From contig MNCI01002657.1 of assembly GCA_015680685.1 (NCBI GenBank), positions 101,858-165,857 of the forward strand: a stretch of DNA of 64,000 bases, given 5' to 3'. The DNA comes from Gnetum montanum (taxonomy: Eukaryota > Streptophyta > Gnetopsida > Gnetales > Gnetaceae). The position numbers were made by a program, and so were the translations under genes. The notes beneath the pieces were generated by a model. That model was not told the origin of the DNA, searched no databases, and was given only the letters and a program-made list of their open reading frames with translations. Of this stretch, positions 1 to 10,484 are shown one piece after another (the stretch's first letter is position 1; the number at the start of each line of letters is the position of its first letter).

Positions 1-27
1 GCCCAGTGCATGTCGCATCTCATCAAC

Positions 28-608
28 TGCCAAGGCTATGTGATTTTTTCAAAATCTTAACTGTTCTTTCTTTTCCATCACTTGAAGTTCTAGAATTTAA
101 AAAATCATATTTTCTAAACTCCATTCAAATATTTGTACTAATTCAAACGTATCTTCTTTATAAAAGATCATGCAACCATCCATCATGTGATTTCTACAAT
201 ATGCTAATTTCTATGGTTCAAAAGAAGAACTTCCACACAAACCTTTTTTTCTTATAAATACCTCTACATCATATCCTTTCCAAGTCTAGTTGGAGATATA
301 GGAATTCCCATGGCAATACTACTTGAAGACATAAAACATCAACATCCAAATCTTGTAACTCTACATGGGTATCAATATTCATGCCAATCCAAGGTCCATT
401 GTGGACATAGCAAATGTTGTTTTGCATTTGCTAAGGATCTCACAAGCACATTATATGTTGCAAATTTCATTATCATTCTTGAATTCTCCTCTGAATCATT
501 TCTCTTCATAGGTACTATACACCTTTTCAAAACAATATTTTGAGTCTCCATGTTATTCTGCCATAAGTTTTGATTGTAAGACGAATTGATATACATCTTT
601 TTAATCAT
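28..608 (-). pseudogene. CCR4-like deadenylase (EEP nuclease) fragment, copy A
   Basis: CCR4-type proteins are poly(A)-shortening nucleases of the endonuclease/exonuclease/phosphatase fold, acting on cytoplasmic mRNA. Read on the minus strand, 372-608 encodes the N-terminal catalytic signature (FATYNVL, then LLCPQWTLDW). The following part, matching the VDVLCLQ stretch of copy B (41292-41501), lies in another frame, so there is at least one frameshift near 380. Sequence similarity to copy B at 40763-41682 begins at about position 28, so the 3' half of the domain (the CGDFN motif) is missing here. No splice-like interruptions are visible. I infer a dead, intronless captured fragment inside a repeat; it is not a working gene. 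Confidence 0.7.
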
Positions 609-1290
609 TGAAGACCATTCTATTTCATCAATTGATTCATCACTGATTCTCCAACTAATTCTGGTAATATTTATCTACATAATCTAATTTTAGTAATATA
701 TAATTACATTATTTAATTTTAGTAAAATATAATTATATCATCTTATTCTTAACAACATTTCTACCCCCCTTAAGAATACTGACTCTGGCAGTGCAACTAA
801 TGAGATACCATATTGATCTTAAGACTCTCTACAAAGGTTAAGCATTGAGTCTTAAGGTCCAAAAATATTAAATTCATTAGTTCAAAAAAGGCATAATTAG
901 TTATCTTTATATTGTTGAATTTTAGAGCAAAGTTTCATAATATCATTAAATTATTGGATATCTAGATGATAAATCTAACCTCACCATTAAGTTCAAAAGG
1001 GTGAATATGTAGGAAACAAATCTTCATTAATTGAAAAAGGTTTTTGAAATAAGAATTTATATCTTTTGGAGTCTAGAACCCTTGGTGTGAAAAACAAGAC
1101 TTCCTGAGAGGTCATCCATCCCAATACTACTCCAAAGCAAGTAAGCTTCATTATGGAATTCTTATCTCACACATTGCCAACGCATCAAATTCTTTTTTAA
1201 AAAAAATTTTCTCACATTCTTAATTTTAAACTAACATTTCAAAAAATATAAATTTTGAATTCTCCATCAATTTGATTGAAATTTAAAATT
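609..1290. other. AT-rich interior of element X, no gene seen
   Basis: The stretch is AT-rich and lacks any convincing reading frame. It matches copy B at about 41683-41963 and 49062-49440. The site corresponding to the 7.1 kb insertion in copy B lies near 894-898, where this copy has the uninterrupted sequence ggcat. Confidence 0.6.
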
Positions 1291-1958
1291 TTTTCGTCAA
1301 TTGATGAAGAATTTTGAATTTCCCTTTGCTAGGTAAGATAGGAGCAATAGTAGGGGTAGGCAACAATAGCAACAACCATGAAGACATAGAAGTAGTGAGT
1401 AGAGTGCAATAATGGTAGAGTGCACTGGTGGTGGGTAGCTACACAAGGAGCTAGAACATGGTAAAGGTACATTGGAGTGCAGCAATGATGCATTGCGAGT
1501 GCAGTGGCAATGGTCAATGGAGGTGCATCTAGAGTGCAGTGGTAGTGGTGACCTTTTCATGTGGCCTATGTGGTAACAACGTCAAGAGTACAGAAAAGCA
1601 GTGGCATTGGGAGTAGAGTTCATGATAACCACCATGCATTAGGTGTAGGGTGGTGGCATTGTTTCATTTATTATTTCTATGTAGCCTTCTTGAGGATCAT
1701 CACAACCTACGTGTGGCCTATGTGGCTTGCATAGGGACCAACACTCCTCACACAGGGGTTAGTGCAGCCCATGCAAGGGCTTGCATGATCCCAGGTGGGA
1801 ACTATATGCCTAGCATAAGGGTCTGTGCAGCCCACAATAAGGCCTGCACAACCCCAAGCAGGGCCTAGGTGGCCCATGATGTTGAACGAGAGATTGTATG
1901 CATCGAAGGCAAGGGTTTTGCTAGCATAGAGGGTGCTCTTTATTAGCAATGTAATCAA
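1291..1958. repeat. Low-complexity degenerate repeat block, copy A
   Basis: The block is built of loosely repeated phrases such as gagtgcagtggt and ggcctatgtggc. It is GC-richer than its flanks and is shared with copy B (about 49500-50134). Several frames stay open because of the repetition, but no conserved protein is recognisable. Confidence 0.5.
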
Positions 1959-1959
1959 T

Positions 1960-2325
1960 GCCTACAAGGTGTTAGAGATACCCTTTATAGAGGGCACCAT
2001 CGATGCTTGCAGAGTATTGGAGGTACCCATTATGGGTAGCACCATCGATGCCCACAGGGTGCCAAAGGTCCCCATTATGAATAGTGTCATCAGTGCCCAT
2101 AAGACGCTAGAGGTGTCCATTATGAAAAATGTCATTGGTGCTTGTGAGGTGTTGAAGGTGTGCATTATGAATAGATTCATCAATGCTTGTAGGGTGCCAA
2201 AGGTGCCTATTATTAACGATGTCATCGATGCCGACAAAGCATCAGGGATGTCCATTATGGATGGTGCTATTGATGCCCACAAAGCATTAAGGATACCCTT
2301 TATGGATTGCACTGTTAGTGCTCAC
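1960..2325. repeat. 45-bp tandem repeat, about nine degenerate units, copy A
   Basis: Units of about 45 bp repeat in register, each with a phrase like cccattatg followed by a gtcatcgatgcc-like phrase. Since 45 is a multiple of three, the plus frame (1933-2400) reads as a 15-residue repeat of the type IM-x3-I-x-A-x-[KR]-x3-V, and the minus strand is also open (1962-2312). The same array sits in copy B at 50135-50515. It is either a minisatellite or a relic of a repetitive protein. Confidence 0.75.
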
Positions 2326-2990
2326 AAAGGGTCATGGGGATCAAAAATCATGGTAGATTCTTTAGCAATGATGGAGGTCACAATAGCAATGCCAACATAG
2401 TCAACAATGGTGGCAATAGTAGCATAGGTGCCAACAAAAATGACATGCCACATGCAATGAAAAAATGCAACAAGGGTCTCAACAACGATGACAACATGCA
2501 AGCAACAATGGTAGTAGCGCAATGACAGTACTAAATGATACTATGGTTGTGAGAGGTAGCGCATGGTATATCAACATCAGTTTCAAGACACAACAATAGT
2601 TACAAGACGCGATGATGGTTATAGGGCATCATAGTTGTAGGTCATAACGAAAAATAGTGACAACTGAGGATTATGCAATGGATGACAGCAGAAGTAGGGT
2701 GTGAGGTCAAGGCAATGGCAATGGCCCTAAAGATAGATGATGATAGTGGTAGCCCCTACATAAGGGTTGTGGTACCTTTATAGGGTTAGCACAACTCTTC
2801 CTAGGGCAGCATGGCCCCTACAGGGAATGTGTAGTTCCTACAAGTTCAACANGCACAACTCTTCCTAGGGCAGCATGGCCCCTACAGGGAATGTGTAGTT
2901 CCTACAAGTTCAACACGATACTTGTAGGGTCAACATTGTCCTTATAGGGCCTATGTAGACATAATTTAACAATATTTTAATGCAGACATA
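2326..2990. repeat. Degenerate low-complexity block with a single-N join
   Basis: AAC/ATG-rich sequence is followed by phrases like cccctacagggaatg and cttgtagggtcaac. A single N at 2852 is flanked by an exact duplication of about 60 bp (2789-2851 and 2853-2915). Copy B (about 50965-51035) has this phrase only once, so the duplication is most likely an assembly overlap left unmerged. Confidence 0.65.
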
Positions 2991-3647
2991 ATAAGAAAAT
3001 TAAAATACTAATATCTCTCAAACTGTAACTCTAATCGAGATGAAATTTTTACCATTGGAATTATCTTGAGAAGTACTATGCATTGGACATGGTCTTAGTA
3101 TTAGAAAAAAAATTGAATTTTTCAATATTTTGAAAGGTCAAACTAACTTATTCTACCAAAACAACATTACCATGTTAATATATGAAAGGCATAATGACTT
3201 ATAAATGAATTGCCTAGGATAATGAGTTCTAATAAAACAAGATTAATTTTAGGTCAAGGTTACTAACTTTTTTGGAAAAAATTAACAATTACCTTAATCA
3301 ATTAATATTTATAGTATTAAGATGCGTACAAGTTTACCTAAACTAGTGTATTCTTATCTTATCCACATCTCTTGCAATTGATGAATCTTGATGACATGTA
3401 ATCAAATCTTCATCAGTAAATGATATCCATGAAATAACTTTGCTGGTTAATGGAATCTATATCTTTTGTAGATTTTTTATCCATTGTTCATAAAATCAAT
3501 GGAATGGTATCTTCTAAATTACATCTCAAACATATGGTGCATTCAGTGATTATCAGTGACTCTCCTTGAGTCGTGGCTTCATGGTTCATCATCAAATTCA
3601 TGTTGAAGTTGAACCATGGTTTTGAATGGCCTTTGGACCATCATTTT
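2991..3647. other. AT-rich interior of element X, no gene seen
   Basis: No coding potential was found. The stretch is conserved with copy B at about 51125-51807. Confidence 0.5.
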
Positions 3648-3658
3648 CTCTTATACCA
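3648..3658 (-). promoter_or_regulatory. Primer-binding-site-like sequence, initiator tRNA-Met type, copy A
   Basis: The minus strand reads TGGTATAAGAG two bases away from the LTR-like block, close to the usual plant PBS start TGGTATCAGAG. The same sequence and spacing occur in copy B (51808-51818). It supports minus-strand orientation for element X, with the LTR at 3661-4804 as its 5' LTR. Confidence 0.45.
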
Positions 3659-3660
3659 AT

Positions 3661-4804
3661 TGTGACATCCCATCTCTAGATGTCATGGAAAATTTCAAAT
3701 ATAGATTATATTAGACATTATGCATCAGAAGAAAATATATCAAATGTCAAATATATGTAACATTTGACATTATTTGTAAAGGAAATAACAAAGAAAGTGT
3801 AGGAAAAAAAAAAGAATGCTTTATTGATATGAAATAGTGCATCTAGATCATGCTCTAAGAGTGTTCCTTTGGCATCTATCCACTTAAAGGCAATCCAACA
3901 TTACAACCATCGTTAGGCCTATAACTTGATTAGAAGGGATGGCTAGTCCTCTTCCTATCTCACTTCACCTAAATCCTGTGACTTGCCTATACTGACTCCA
4001 CCACTTCATGCTAGCATGACCTCTAAGCCTAGTGATAAATTCTTTAGGTAAAACGCCCAAAGGTTACCTCAAGATACGTGTCCATTATTACAATGCAACC
4101 TTTTGGGTCTCAATTACAACTACCCTTTCGAGTCTTGTTACAACAATAACTATCACTTGTTATGAAGAGGCATCATCTTCATTATGTAATAGCATCATTT
4201 GGGAATGGTGATGTGATAGTTATAAGACATTTGAAATAGATATTTGGGATTATTCTTATTATTCTTTTATTTTATCTTTGAACTCAATCTTGAATGTGTG
4301 GGCTTACTCTAATATTTTATTAGTAACTTAAACCCATGAGTGACCGTTGGACCCTTTTTATGAATACATGTGACCTGACATTAGGAAATAGAATATTACT
4401 TCCTTATTTTTAAATTTTCTTAAACCCTACCTCTTGTGCATATAAAAACTTGGCAACATTGGCCCTCTAGACATAAATTGTGTATTTCTCTCTCTTCCAT
4501 TTTCTTGCTAGTGGTTGTCTGTGATGAATCTCTTAGCACTTCTAGATCTAAACCTAATCTTTCTTGGGCAAATCTTTGCTAATTTTTCAAAGTAGAGAAC
4601 ATCAAATTCTACAAGAAGACTTACTTTTGGCACGTTTCCATTCCACTTTTATTAACAATTTTCATTGTTAAATCTAACTTTCTTTTTCTAATGTTTGAAT
4701 CCATAATTCACTATTTCATAAATTTTCACATTGCATTTTAGCTTTTTTGATGTGCATCATCTCCTCCTAGTGGTGGCGGTGATGTCATTCTCTTGATGTG
4801 TTAC
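3661..4804 (-). repeat. LTR-like block of element X, copy A
   Basis: The block starts TGTGACATCC and ends near TGTTAC, giving imperfect inverted ends typical of LTRs. It matches 51821-52976 over its full length and 19731-20300 over the first ~570 bp. A plus-strand TATA-like gcatataaaaac lies near 4439, which conflicts with the minus orientation suggested by the PBS. Its right edge coincides with the end of all similarity between copies A and B. Confidence 0.55.
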
Positions 4805-4805
4805 C

Positions 4806-4984
4806 AATAAGGAACCATTGAGGTAAAGCTCATATGGTTATCAATTACATCCCTTTGAATGTTGTAACCATTGAAACCAAATGGCCTCTTCCCAATAAGG
4901 AACTCTTAATCCAAAAGGTAGCTACAAAGAAAAATTTTAGCAAATTTTATTGTAAGAGTGGCTATCATCAGATCAAGATAGCTT
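4806..4984 (+). pseudogene. Pararetrovirus-type reverse transcriptase fragment
   Basis: About 55 codons on the plus strand show the N-terminal palm of a caulimovirid-type RT: a VINY-x-PLN phrase, then PLPNKE, then FSKFYCKSGY. The fragment is enclosed between the end of the element-X LTR-like block (4804) and an inverted coat-protein fragment (from about 4985), so both ends are breakpoints. The frame is open in 4834-5022 but the catalytic part is absent. It is a dead remnant of the same virus family as the units that follow. Confidence 0.65.
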
Positions 4985-5690
4985 CAGTAGATGGCATCAA
5001 CTTTGTCAAAGAAATTTGGTAGCATGCTTGTTGCAGCTCTTCTCATGCCATGCAGATGATGTTGGTGAAATACGTTGTCAATAGATCAATTTGTTTGTCT
5101 ATCGACTTGTATAGCACCATATGCCCTAATTTTTCTAGGAGTGCTCCTAAGTATAAGTAAGAAATCATAGGATCCATATCAAGTGCTAACCTATACAATT
5201 CTTTAACATACTCAGCACTAAATTGCTCAAAGAAAGCCAAATTGTGCAATTTCCTTTAAGATAGCATTAACTTATCTTTTAACCTTAAATTGACAAATAA
5301 ATCAACTATAAATTATGTAACTAGAGCCACAAAAAGTTCTTGCAAACCTCCTTGTAAAAGTTGCTCTTGTTGGTCCAGTGTAGAACTTTTCCACCAATGA
5401 TGGATTTTTCCTGCAAACCTTGTTAATCCTCTAATGATTTTTGTTCTTTCATCGAGATTTAGAATATTCATTACAACTCACAATTGATCAATCCACAATC
5501 TAAGGGCATGCAAGACTTCTTTTGGAGGTAAGTAATCTATGTTAATTACTAGTATCATTGTTGCTAGCCATTGTTGAAATCCAATGAAGGTAGGCAGTTG
5601 TTGATGTTGACTCCAAGGCGATCTTGGTACTATTCTTCTAGCCATCATGAGTCTGGTCTGACAACCAGAGTCATCGAGCATGTCATGCAT
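4985..5690 (-). pseudogene. Coat-protein-like fragment, U1
   Basis: Two minus-strand open pieces (5478-5690 and 5043-5249) correspond to the beginning and end of the 224-residue open frame of U2 at 11175-11849. The stretch between them is broken by stops or frameshifts. The C-terminal piece holds the NLAFFEQFSAEY phrase shared by all three copies. It ends abruptly at about 4985, where it meets an RT fragment in the opposite orientation. This is the capsid/nucleocapsid region of a decayed pararetrovirus. Confidence 0.6.
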
Positions 5691-6644
5691 TTGATGTAGT
5701 CTTGATCCTTCATTCTATCCTTCTCATTGTTCTATATCATGTGGAGGTGGATTTGAAGCATGAGTTGCTGTTGTTGAGGATGGCTATTGCGGTTCCTTCA
5801 ACTTTTTCTTAGCTTTCAGCTTTTGAATTCTGCTTAGTAGGTCTTTAGTTTGTTGATTATGATAATGGACAACGTCCTATGGCTTTGGCAACTTCAACTA
5901 ATTATCTAGAGTAAAAATTTCTTTCTATACAGATACTTTTCTTTCTGCTCTTTTAGTGGCTTCTTAATCTTGGAATCTTTCTTGAATATCTACTAGTCTT
6001 GTTTCTAATTCGCCTATCGGCCATTCTATATTGACTATAGAACCTTTCATCAAATTCCAATTTTGGGAACAATAAGTGGTCCAATTGACCAAATAATTTA
6101 ACTGGCAGATCTCATCCTTTTGACTTTTGGATGAATCTATAAACTACTCTACCAAATAACTGTAATCAGCATGCATATCGAGCAACTCAGAATCTTCACT
6201 CGTCATTGTCATGTATGAAGTTTGAGGCATCCATTTGCCTCCAAACACCAATCTTCTTCCATGGACAGTTTTATGATACTACAACATGAATAGATGACCT
6301 TCGGCATCATAGTTGGGTGAAGAGGGCTTTTCTGAACTTGAGGACACTCTAGAATTTAAACCATGTTTTACTAGTGGCAATATCAGTGGCAATGCTTCTA
6401 GGGAGATGATAGCAAATCTTGCAAACTACTACATCGGGTACTTACCCCAACGATGACAGTGCTTTGAAATCATCTGAAATTCTTGATCCTTTAGGTATGG
6501 CTACATCCTTGGAAAACCTTGTACATAGCCTTCTACGTTGATCCTCCTTCCACATGCTATGAGATGCTTACTTCCAACAGGAAATTTGACTTCCCACTTT
6601 AATTTGTGGTTCATCAAAATCATGTTAGTAAGCTGAAATGTTCC
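5691..6644 (-). pseudogene. Linker between movement- and coat-protein regions, U1
   Basis: This minus-strand stretch matches 11850-12720 of U2. It encodes fragments rich in Gln, Lys and Glu (probable coiled coil near 5800-6000) with many stops. No catalytic motif was recognised. Confidence 0.45.
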
Positions 6645-7258
6645 TCAAGCTCCAATAGTAGCATACACAGAACTTGGAAGCAATTGAACACCATGGGTTT
6701 CCACACAAAGCAATAGAGTAGAGGAAATATATTCATCACTTAAGGCCAATTGAAAGTTTGGCTGAACAAAGCATAAAGCATCTACATTTAGGATACCCTT
6801 GAACTGACAGATTTTATCCAAATCCCAAACTATATCTAGATCATCATGTAAACTAGCATCATCAATGATTCTACTATCTAACATGGTAACCATAAACTCA
6901 GCTCCTATGTCATAATTAAAATTTGAACTCACAATGATATCTATTTGACCCAAATGAACATAGTGAAAACCCTTACGCTTCCACTCAAAAAATTCTTCTT
7001 CCATAAAAAAGGGTAGAAAAACAAGATGAATACCATGACCCTTAATATCTAAAAGGGCTTCACACTGCTTAATACTTGTAGAAATATATGCAAAGAAAAT
7101 ATTATTGAAATTATAAATAGCTTGCTTTGTAACATTAGGAAAATTAATTTTGTCATCACTACTGACAAACAACCTTTTTTGTAGTAAAACTTCATGCAGG
7201 ATAAGAATAGCCTTCTGATCTTCAAACATTTCTTCAAAATCATTTTTAGGAATGTCAA
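6645..7258 (-). pseudogene. 30K-type movement-protein-like region, U1
   Basis: Caulimovirid movement proteins let the virus pass through plasmodesmata. The open frame at 6645-7229 (194 codons) shows the order expected of the 30K superfamily: HLGQIDI, then a LDSR phrase, then VQPNF, then a THG phrase. An overlapping minus frame (7049-7258) continues the protein upstream, which implies a frameshift near 7050-7220. The copy in U2 (12733-13346) has the same order. Assignment to the family rests on motif order only and would need a profile search. Confidence 0.55.
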
Positions 7259-7325
7259 TGGACTTACCTCACATCATAAAAGCACAATGTGTTTTTGGAT
7301 CATAATCTTCTATGTCCATCAGATC

Positions 7326-8156
7326 TTATTCTTCTCCATCAACCACTATATGTTGAAGGTGAAAAATTCTTCGGCAAAATTCATGTTCTTCTTCAACATT
7401 AAGTGTCATAGTAGCTAACTCGTTAGCTACTTTTGCCAAGTATTCTTCAAAGAGGACCTTTTTGCTAGCTTCAATTTGATGAATCAATTCATCATCTTCA
7501 GCTTGGAACAGATTGGGTGACTCAAGCCCAATCAAATCTTCCAACAAATGTGGCCTTTCTTCTTGTTGCCAATCATTAAAATATTCAAAAGGATAGATGA
7601 AAAGCTCACCTTGCTTGGAATAAGTAGGCACTTGTACAACATCATCTTCATCTCCAATCTTCATCTGAGAGACTACTTGATCATCATTCAATCCAGTTTC
7701 TTCAAGGGGCTCGTGAACAGAGATCAAACCTCCCATATTCGATGATTCACCCATCTGAGCTAAATTTTCTTCATGAAACTCCATGATTGCTTTTCATTTT
7801 TTTATTTTTTCTTCTACTAATTTTTGTGAATTTTTCTCAAACAAACTAATAGAATCTTCATGAAATTTTAACAACTCATCTTGCAAAGGAATAGGAACCG
7901 TATCTACAATATTATGAAAATCAAATGGAACAGAAGAACTTCTTTTAGGCATCAAATTTTCACTATGATCATAACTTGTGAGAGTAGGAATAGAATAATA
8001 ACCATGGCCCATTGTCCAATAAAAATTGAAAATTACTTCTTCTCTTTTTGCAATGGTCTTACTATCTAGCGCCCAAAGCATGTCATCGTACTTCTTAATT
8101 GTTGTAGGGGCATGATCATTATCAGCACCTCAATAGTCACAAATCACTTTTTCCAT
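7326..8156 (-). pseudogene. N-terminal acidic part of the pararetroviral polyprotein, U1
   Basis: Two open pieces (7794-8081 and 7326-7784) give an acidic, Glu-rich protein upstream of the movement-protein-like region. An ATG at 8156 directly follows the primer-binding site, and a stop codon interrupts the frame nine codons later. The same region occurs in U2 (13303-14059) and U4 (16956-17565). Its function is unknown. Confidence 0.5.
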
Positions 8157-8157
8157 G

Positions 8158-8169
8158 GCTGTGATACCA
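8158..8169 (-). promoter_or_regulatory. Primer-binding site for initiator tRNA-Met, U1
   Basis: The minus strand reads TGGTATCACAGC, matching the usual tRNA-Met complement in 11 of 12 positions. It marks position zero of the viral map, where minus-strand DNA synthesis starts. A start codon follows within a few bases. U4 has an equivalent site at 17569-17580. Confidence 0.7.
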
Positions 8170-8820
8170 TTTGAGGGGTCTATCATGATGGTGGTGGCAT
8201 GTCATGATGGTGGCGGTAGTCTTCGACCTTCGAACGCATTTGCAGCACATTTCCTATTGATCTTACATCAATTTTTGAATAAGGGCATCATGAAATTCTT
8301 TTGGACCCAGAAAATGCTCTTTTTCTTTAGAGTATTCTTGCACCTTAGTGAAAAAGGCCATGATAGAAGAGGAAAAAGATAATGAATATGGTGTAGAAAT
8401 CTAGCACTACGTTGCTTTGCTGACTCACTCAGCACTAGTTACAATATAGTTTTGATCGCTTCGATTCACCTAACGACTAGCGATACAAGCAGCAATTTGT
8501 GCAACAAAGCAGAATTTCTTCCAAACAAGATAGTATTTTATTACTGAACCACACTCAAAGATTCTTCAAAGCATAGGCTTATAAAGCACACAAGGTAAGA
8601 GCAAGCAGAGTGCTTGTCTTAGACCAGATTTTCACATGACACTTAAGGATGCCTCTCTCTTTCTTTCCTACTGACTAGAGAGGGGTATTTATTTATGAAC
8701 AAGCACAATGTGTTATTCTTACATCCACACAACATACTAGAAATAGAACACGCCATGATTTAGACAATGGTTGATCCATGTTTCACCCTTAGAGACTATG
8801 TAATATGGCATGATGAATAG
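8170..8820 (-). promoter_or_regulatory. Pararetroviral leader / intergenic region, U1-U2 junction
   Basis: This stretch without genes lies between the 3' end of U2 and the primer site of U1, which is where the promoter and leader of a circular caulimovirid genome belong. The first ~485 bp match 17581-18045 of U4. A minus-strand TATA-like CATAAATAAATACC is at 8684-8697, about 515 bp upstream of the primer site. Promoter function is inferred. Confidence 0.5.
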
Positions 8821-8827
8821 AGCAAAT

Positions 8828-9470
8828 TCAGCTACGTGCTTTGCTACAATCATCACATGTCTTCATCAATTTGGCAACCTCTTCGATGAGGTTAGGCAGT
8901 GACATCTCTCCTTGAGCTTCCTCCAGTTGACATGGAGGCCATTCACAATGCATTAATTTGTGTACAACGTAGTCTCTAGATATAGGTTGATCCTCTAAAA
9001 TGTGGTGCAGAGTTGAGCTTCCCATCCATCAAAATATAGAAGTGTCAAGAAATAGTTTCTTGAAAATTGGTTAGGAAAGAGAGGACACCTAATCAGTAGA
9101 ATATTTTTCAAGACTTCAGACAATCTTAGATGCTCAAGGATTTTAGTCTCTAAGCGGGACCACTTTAGATTATTTACAATACAATCAATGTGAAAAACCA
9201 TGTTGACATAAAAATCAAGGTTGGGATAGTTGTGAGTGATGTTGGTTGAAGGTTCTTGGGGAAATATTGCACAAATTTATTGACACCAAGAAACTTGATC
9301 TTCCAACATTTGGATGGGTCATGTCCTCCATTTCTCATCTTGAAGTGTTGCTAACATTCTACTCGAACTACTTTCACTTCCACCAAGGGAATGATCCATC
9401 ATCATCATGTGGGTGGAATCAGGTGCTTCTTCCTTCAATTCACAGGTTAAGGAATTTGGCAAATAGTTAA
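8828..9470 (-). pseudogene. Region downstream of RNase H, U2
   Basis: Two minus frames (8995-9201 and 8828-9025) and a stop-interrupted stretch up to 9470 follow the RNase H domain. No known domain was recognised. It is the 3' end of unit U2 and abuts the leader of U1, so the two units are head to tail. Confidence 0.4.
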
Positions 9471-9479
9471 CTGGACCTG

Positions 9480-10190
9480 GAATACGTTCAACTAAAAACT
9501 AGTACTAGGACACTACAAATTGCCACCAGGCAAAGCTTTGCAACTGCAGTGAAGGATTAATTTTCCTTTTGAATAGAGTAGCTAGGTTTGATGAATCCAT
9601 TTGTAGAATAAATGGATCTTCAATTAAATAAATGTGAAATTTTTCTATACCTTTAATCGTCGCTAAAATCTCGTTCTTAGCTAGCTAGTAATTCAACTCA
9701 TTCTTATGGAAAATGCCCAAAGCATAGGCACAAATATCTTCTTGTCCTCTAACTTGGCCTGATTGAAGTAGGACTGTAGCCCAAGCATCATAACTTGCAT
9801 CAGTGTTCAATATGAATGGTCCCTTCAAGATTGGTGAAAGTGATGGAAGTGTCTGGCATTCCTTCTTCAATTTTTGCACTTGTTTAGTAGACTTACTAGA
9901 CCATTTAAAGGGAATTTGATTTTTACAACAAATTTCAAATGTTTTATTCGTCAATTTTTTAATATGTTTTGCAACATAATTTAAACATCCTAAAAATCTT
10001 AAACATTGATCTTTAGAATCTAATATATCAAGAAACAAAGAAATTTTCTTCAACACATGAGGCTACATAAAAATTTTTCCTTCTTTTAGCTATACACCCA
10101 GAAACTCGATCTCAGTTTGTGCAACCTAGAATTTCTTTGCATCTCCAAATAGCCCAATCCCATGTTGTTGGCATAGCTTTCCAAATTTCT
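9480..10190 (-). pseudogene. RT C-terminus and RNase H domain, U2
   Basis: RNase H removes the RNA strand during reverse transcription. The open frame at 9685-10056 holds the RT thumb/connection signature (RFLGCLNY) and then the RNase H start with its catalytic Asp (LNTDASYDAW). Further down (9480-9685) the C-terminal part is recognisable through stops. The palm domain of RT, with its YxDD box, is absent: the unit jumps from the linker at about 10250 directly to the end of RT. Confidence 0.65.
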
Positions 10191-10406
10191 TTATATGTTG
10201 AATGTGCTATTGAAAAGTGTCAAAAAAGATGAGAAAATGAAGACTAGATTGATTGGAGACAACATTTGTTTCACCTGATGTTGTTCTTCTTCATTGAGGT
10301 TGTTTGATGATGTAGCTGCTGCCATTGCTTTTGTCTCAAACCATTCATTTTTAAGAAGGAAACTTTTCTCATAAGGGGTTATGAGAAACTTAACAAGCAC
10401 CTTCAA
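10191..10406 (-). pseudogene. Linker with internal deletion of protease and RT, U2
   Basis: The minus frame begins with a linker also found in U3 just upstream of its protease (about 14765-14875). In U3 the protease follows, but here the sequence switches near 10240 to the end of RT. I infer that the protease and most of RT were lost in one internal deletion. Confidence 0.5.
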
Positions 10407-10484
10407 AATAACTTGTGTTGGAACTTCAAGAACTTCGCTTTTGCTGAATGAATTGGTTGGTGGAAAGGTGGAACAACTAGCATT

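Larger units (their letters stand above)
28..4804 (-). mobile_element. Element X, copy A (non-autonomous LTR-like repeat)
   Basis: Nearly the whole segment reappears in the same order and orientation at 41099-52976, where it is interrupted by a 7.1 kb insertion. Parts in order: CCR4-like fragment, AT-rich stretch, degenerate low-complexity block, 45-bp tandem repeat, AT-rich stretch, primer-site-like sequence and a 1.14 kb LTR-like block. Similarity between copies stops abruptly at 4804 and 52976, as expected of a true element end. No gag or pol is visible. The minus orientation rests on the PBS-like sequence and is not certain. The left end at 28 is a truncation, because copy B continues further. 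Confidence 0.6.

Noticed and set aside
1933-2400. 155-codon frame as a genuine gene
   Set aside because: It follows from a 45-bp tandem repeat that is open on both strands; listed as a repeat, with the coding idea kept as a finding only.
9246-9470. 74-codon plus-strand frame in U2
   Set aside because: The minus strand here continues the RNase H region; the plus frame has no support.
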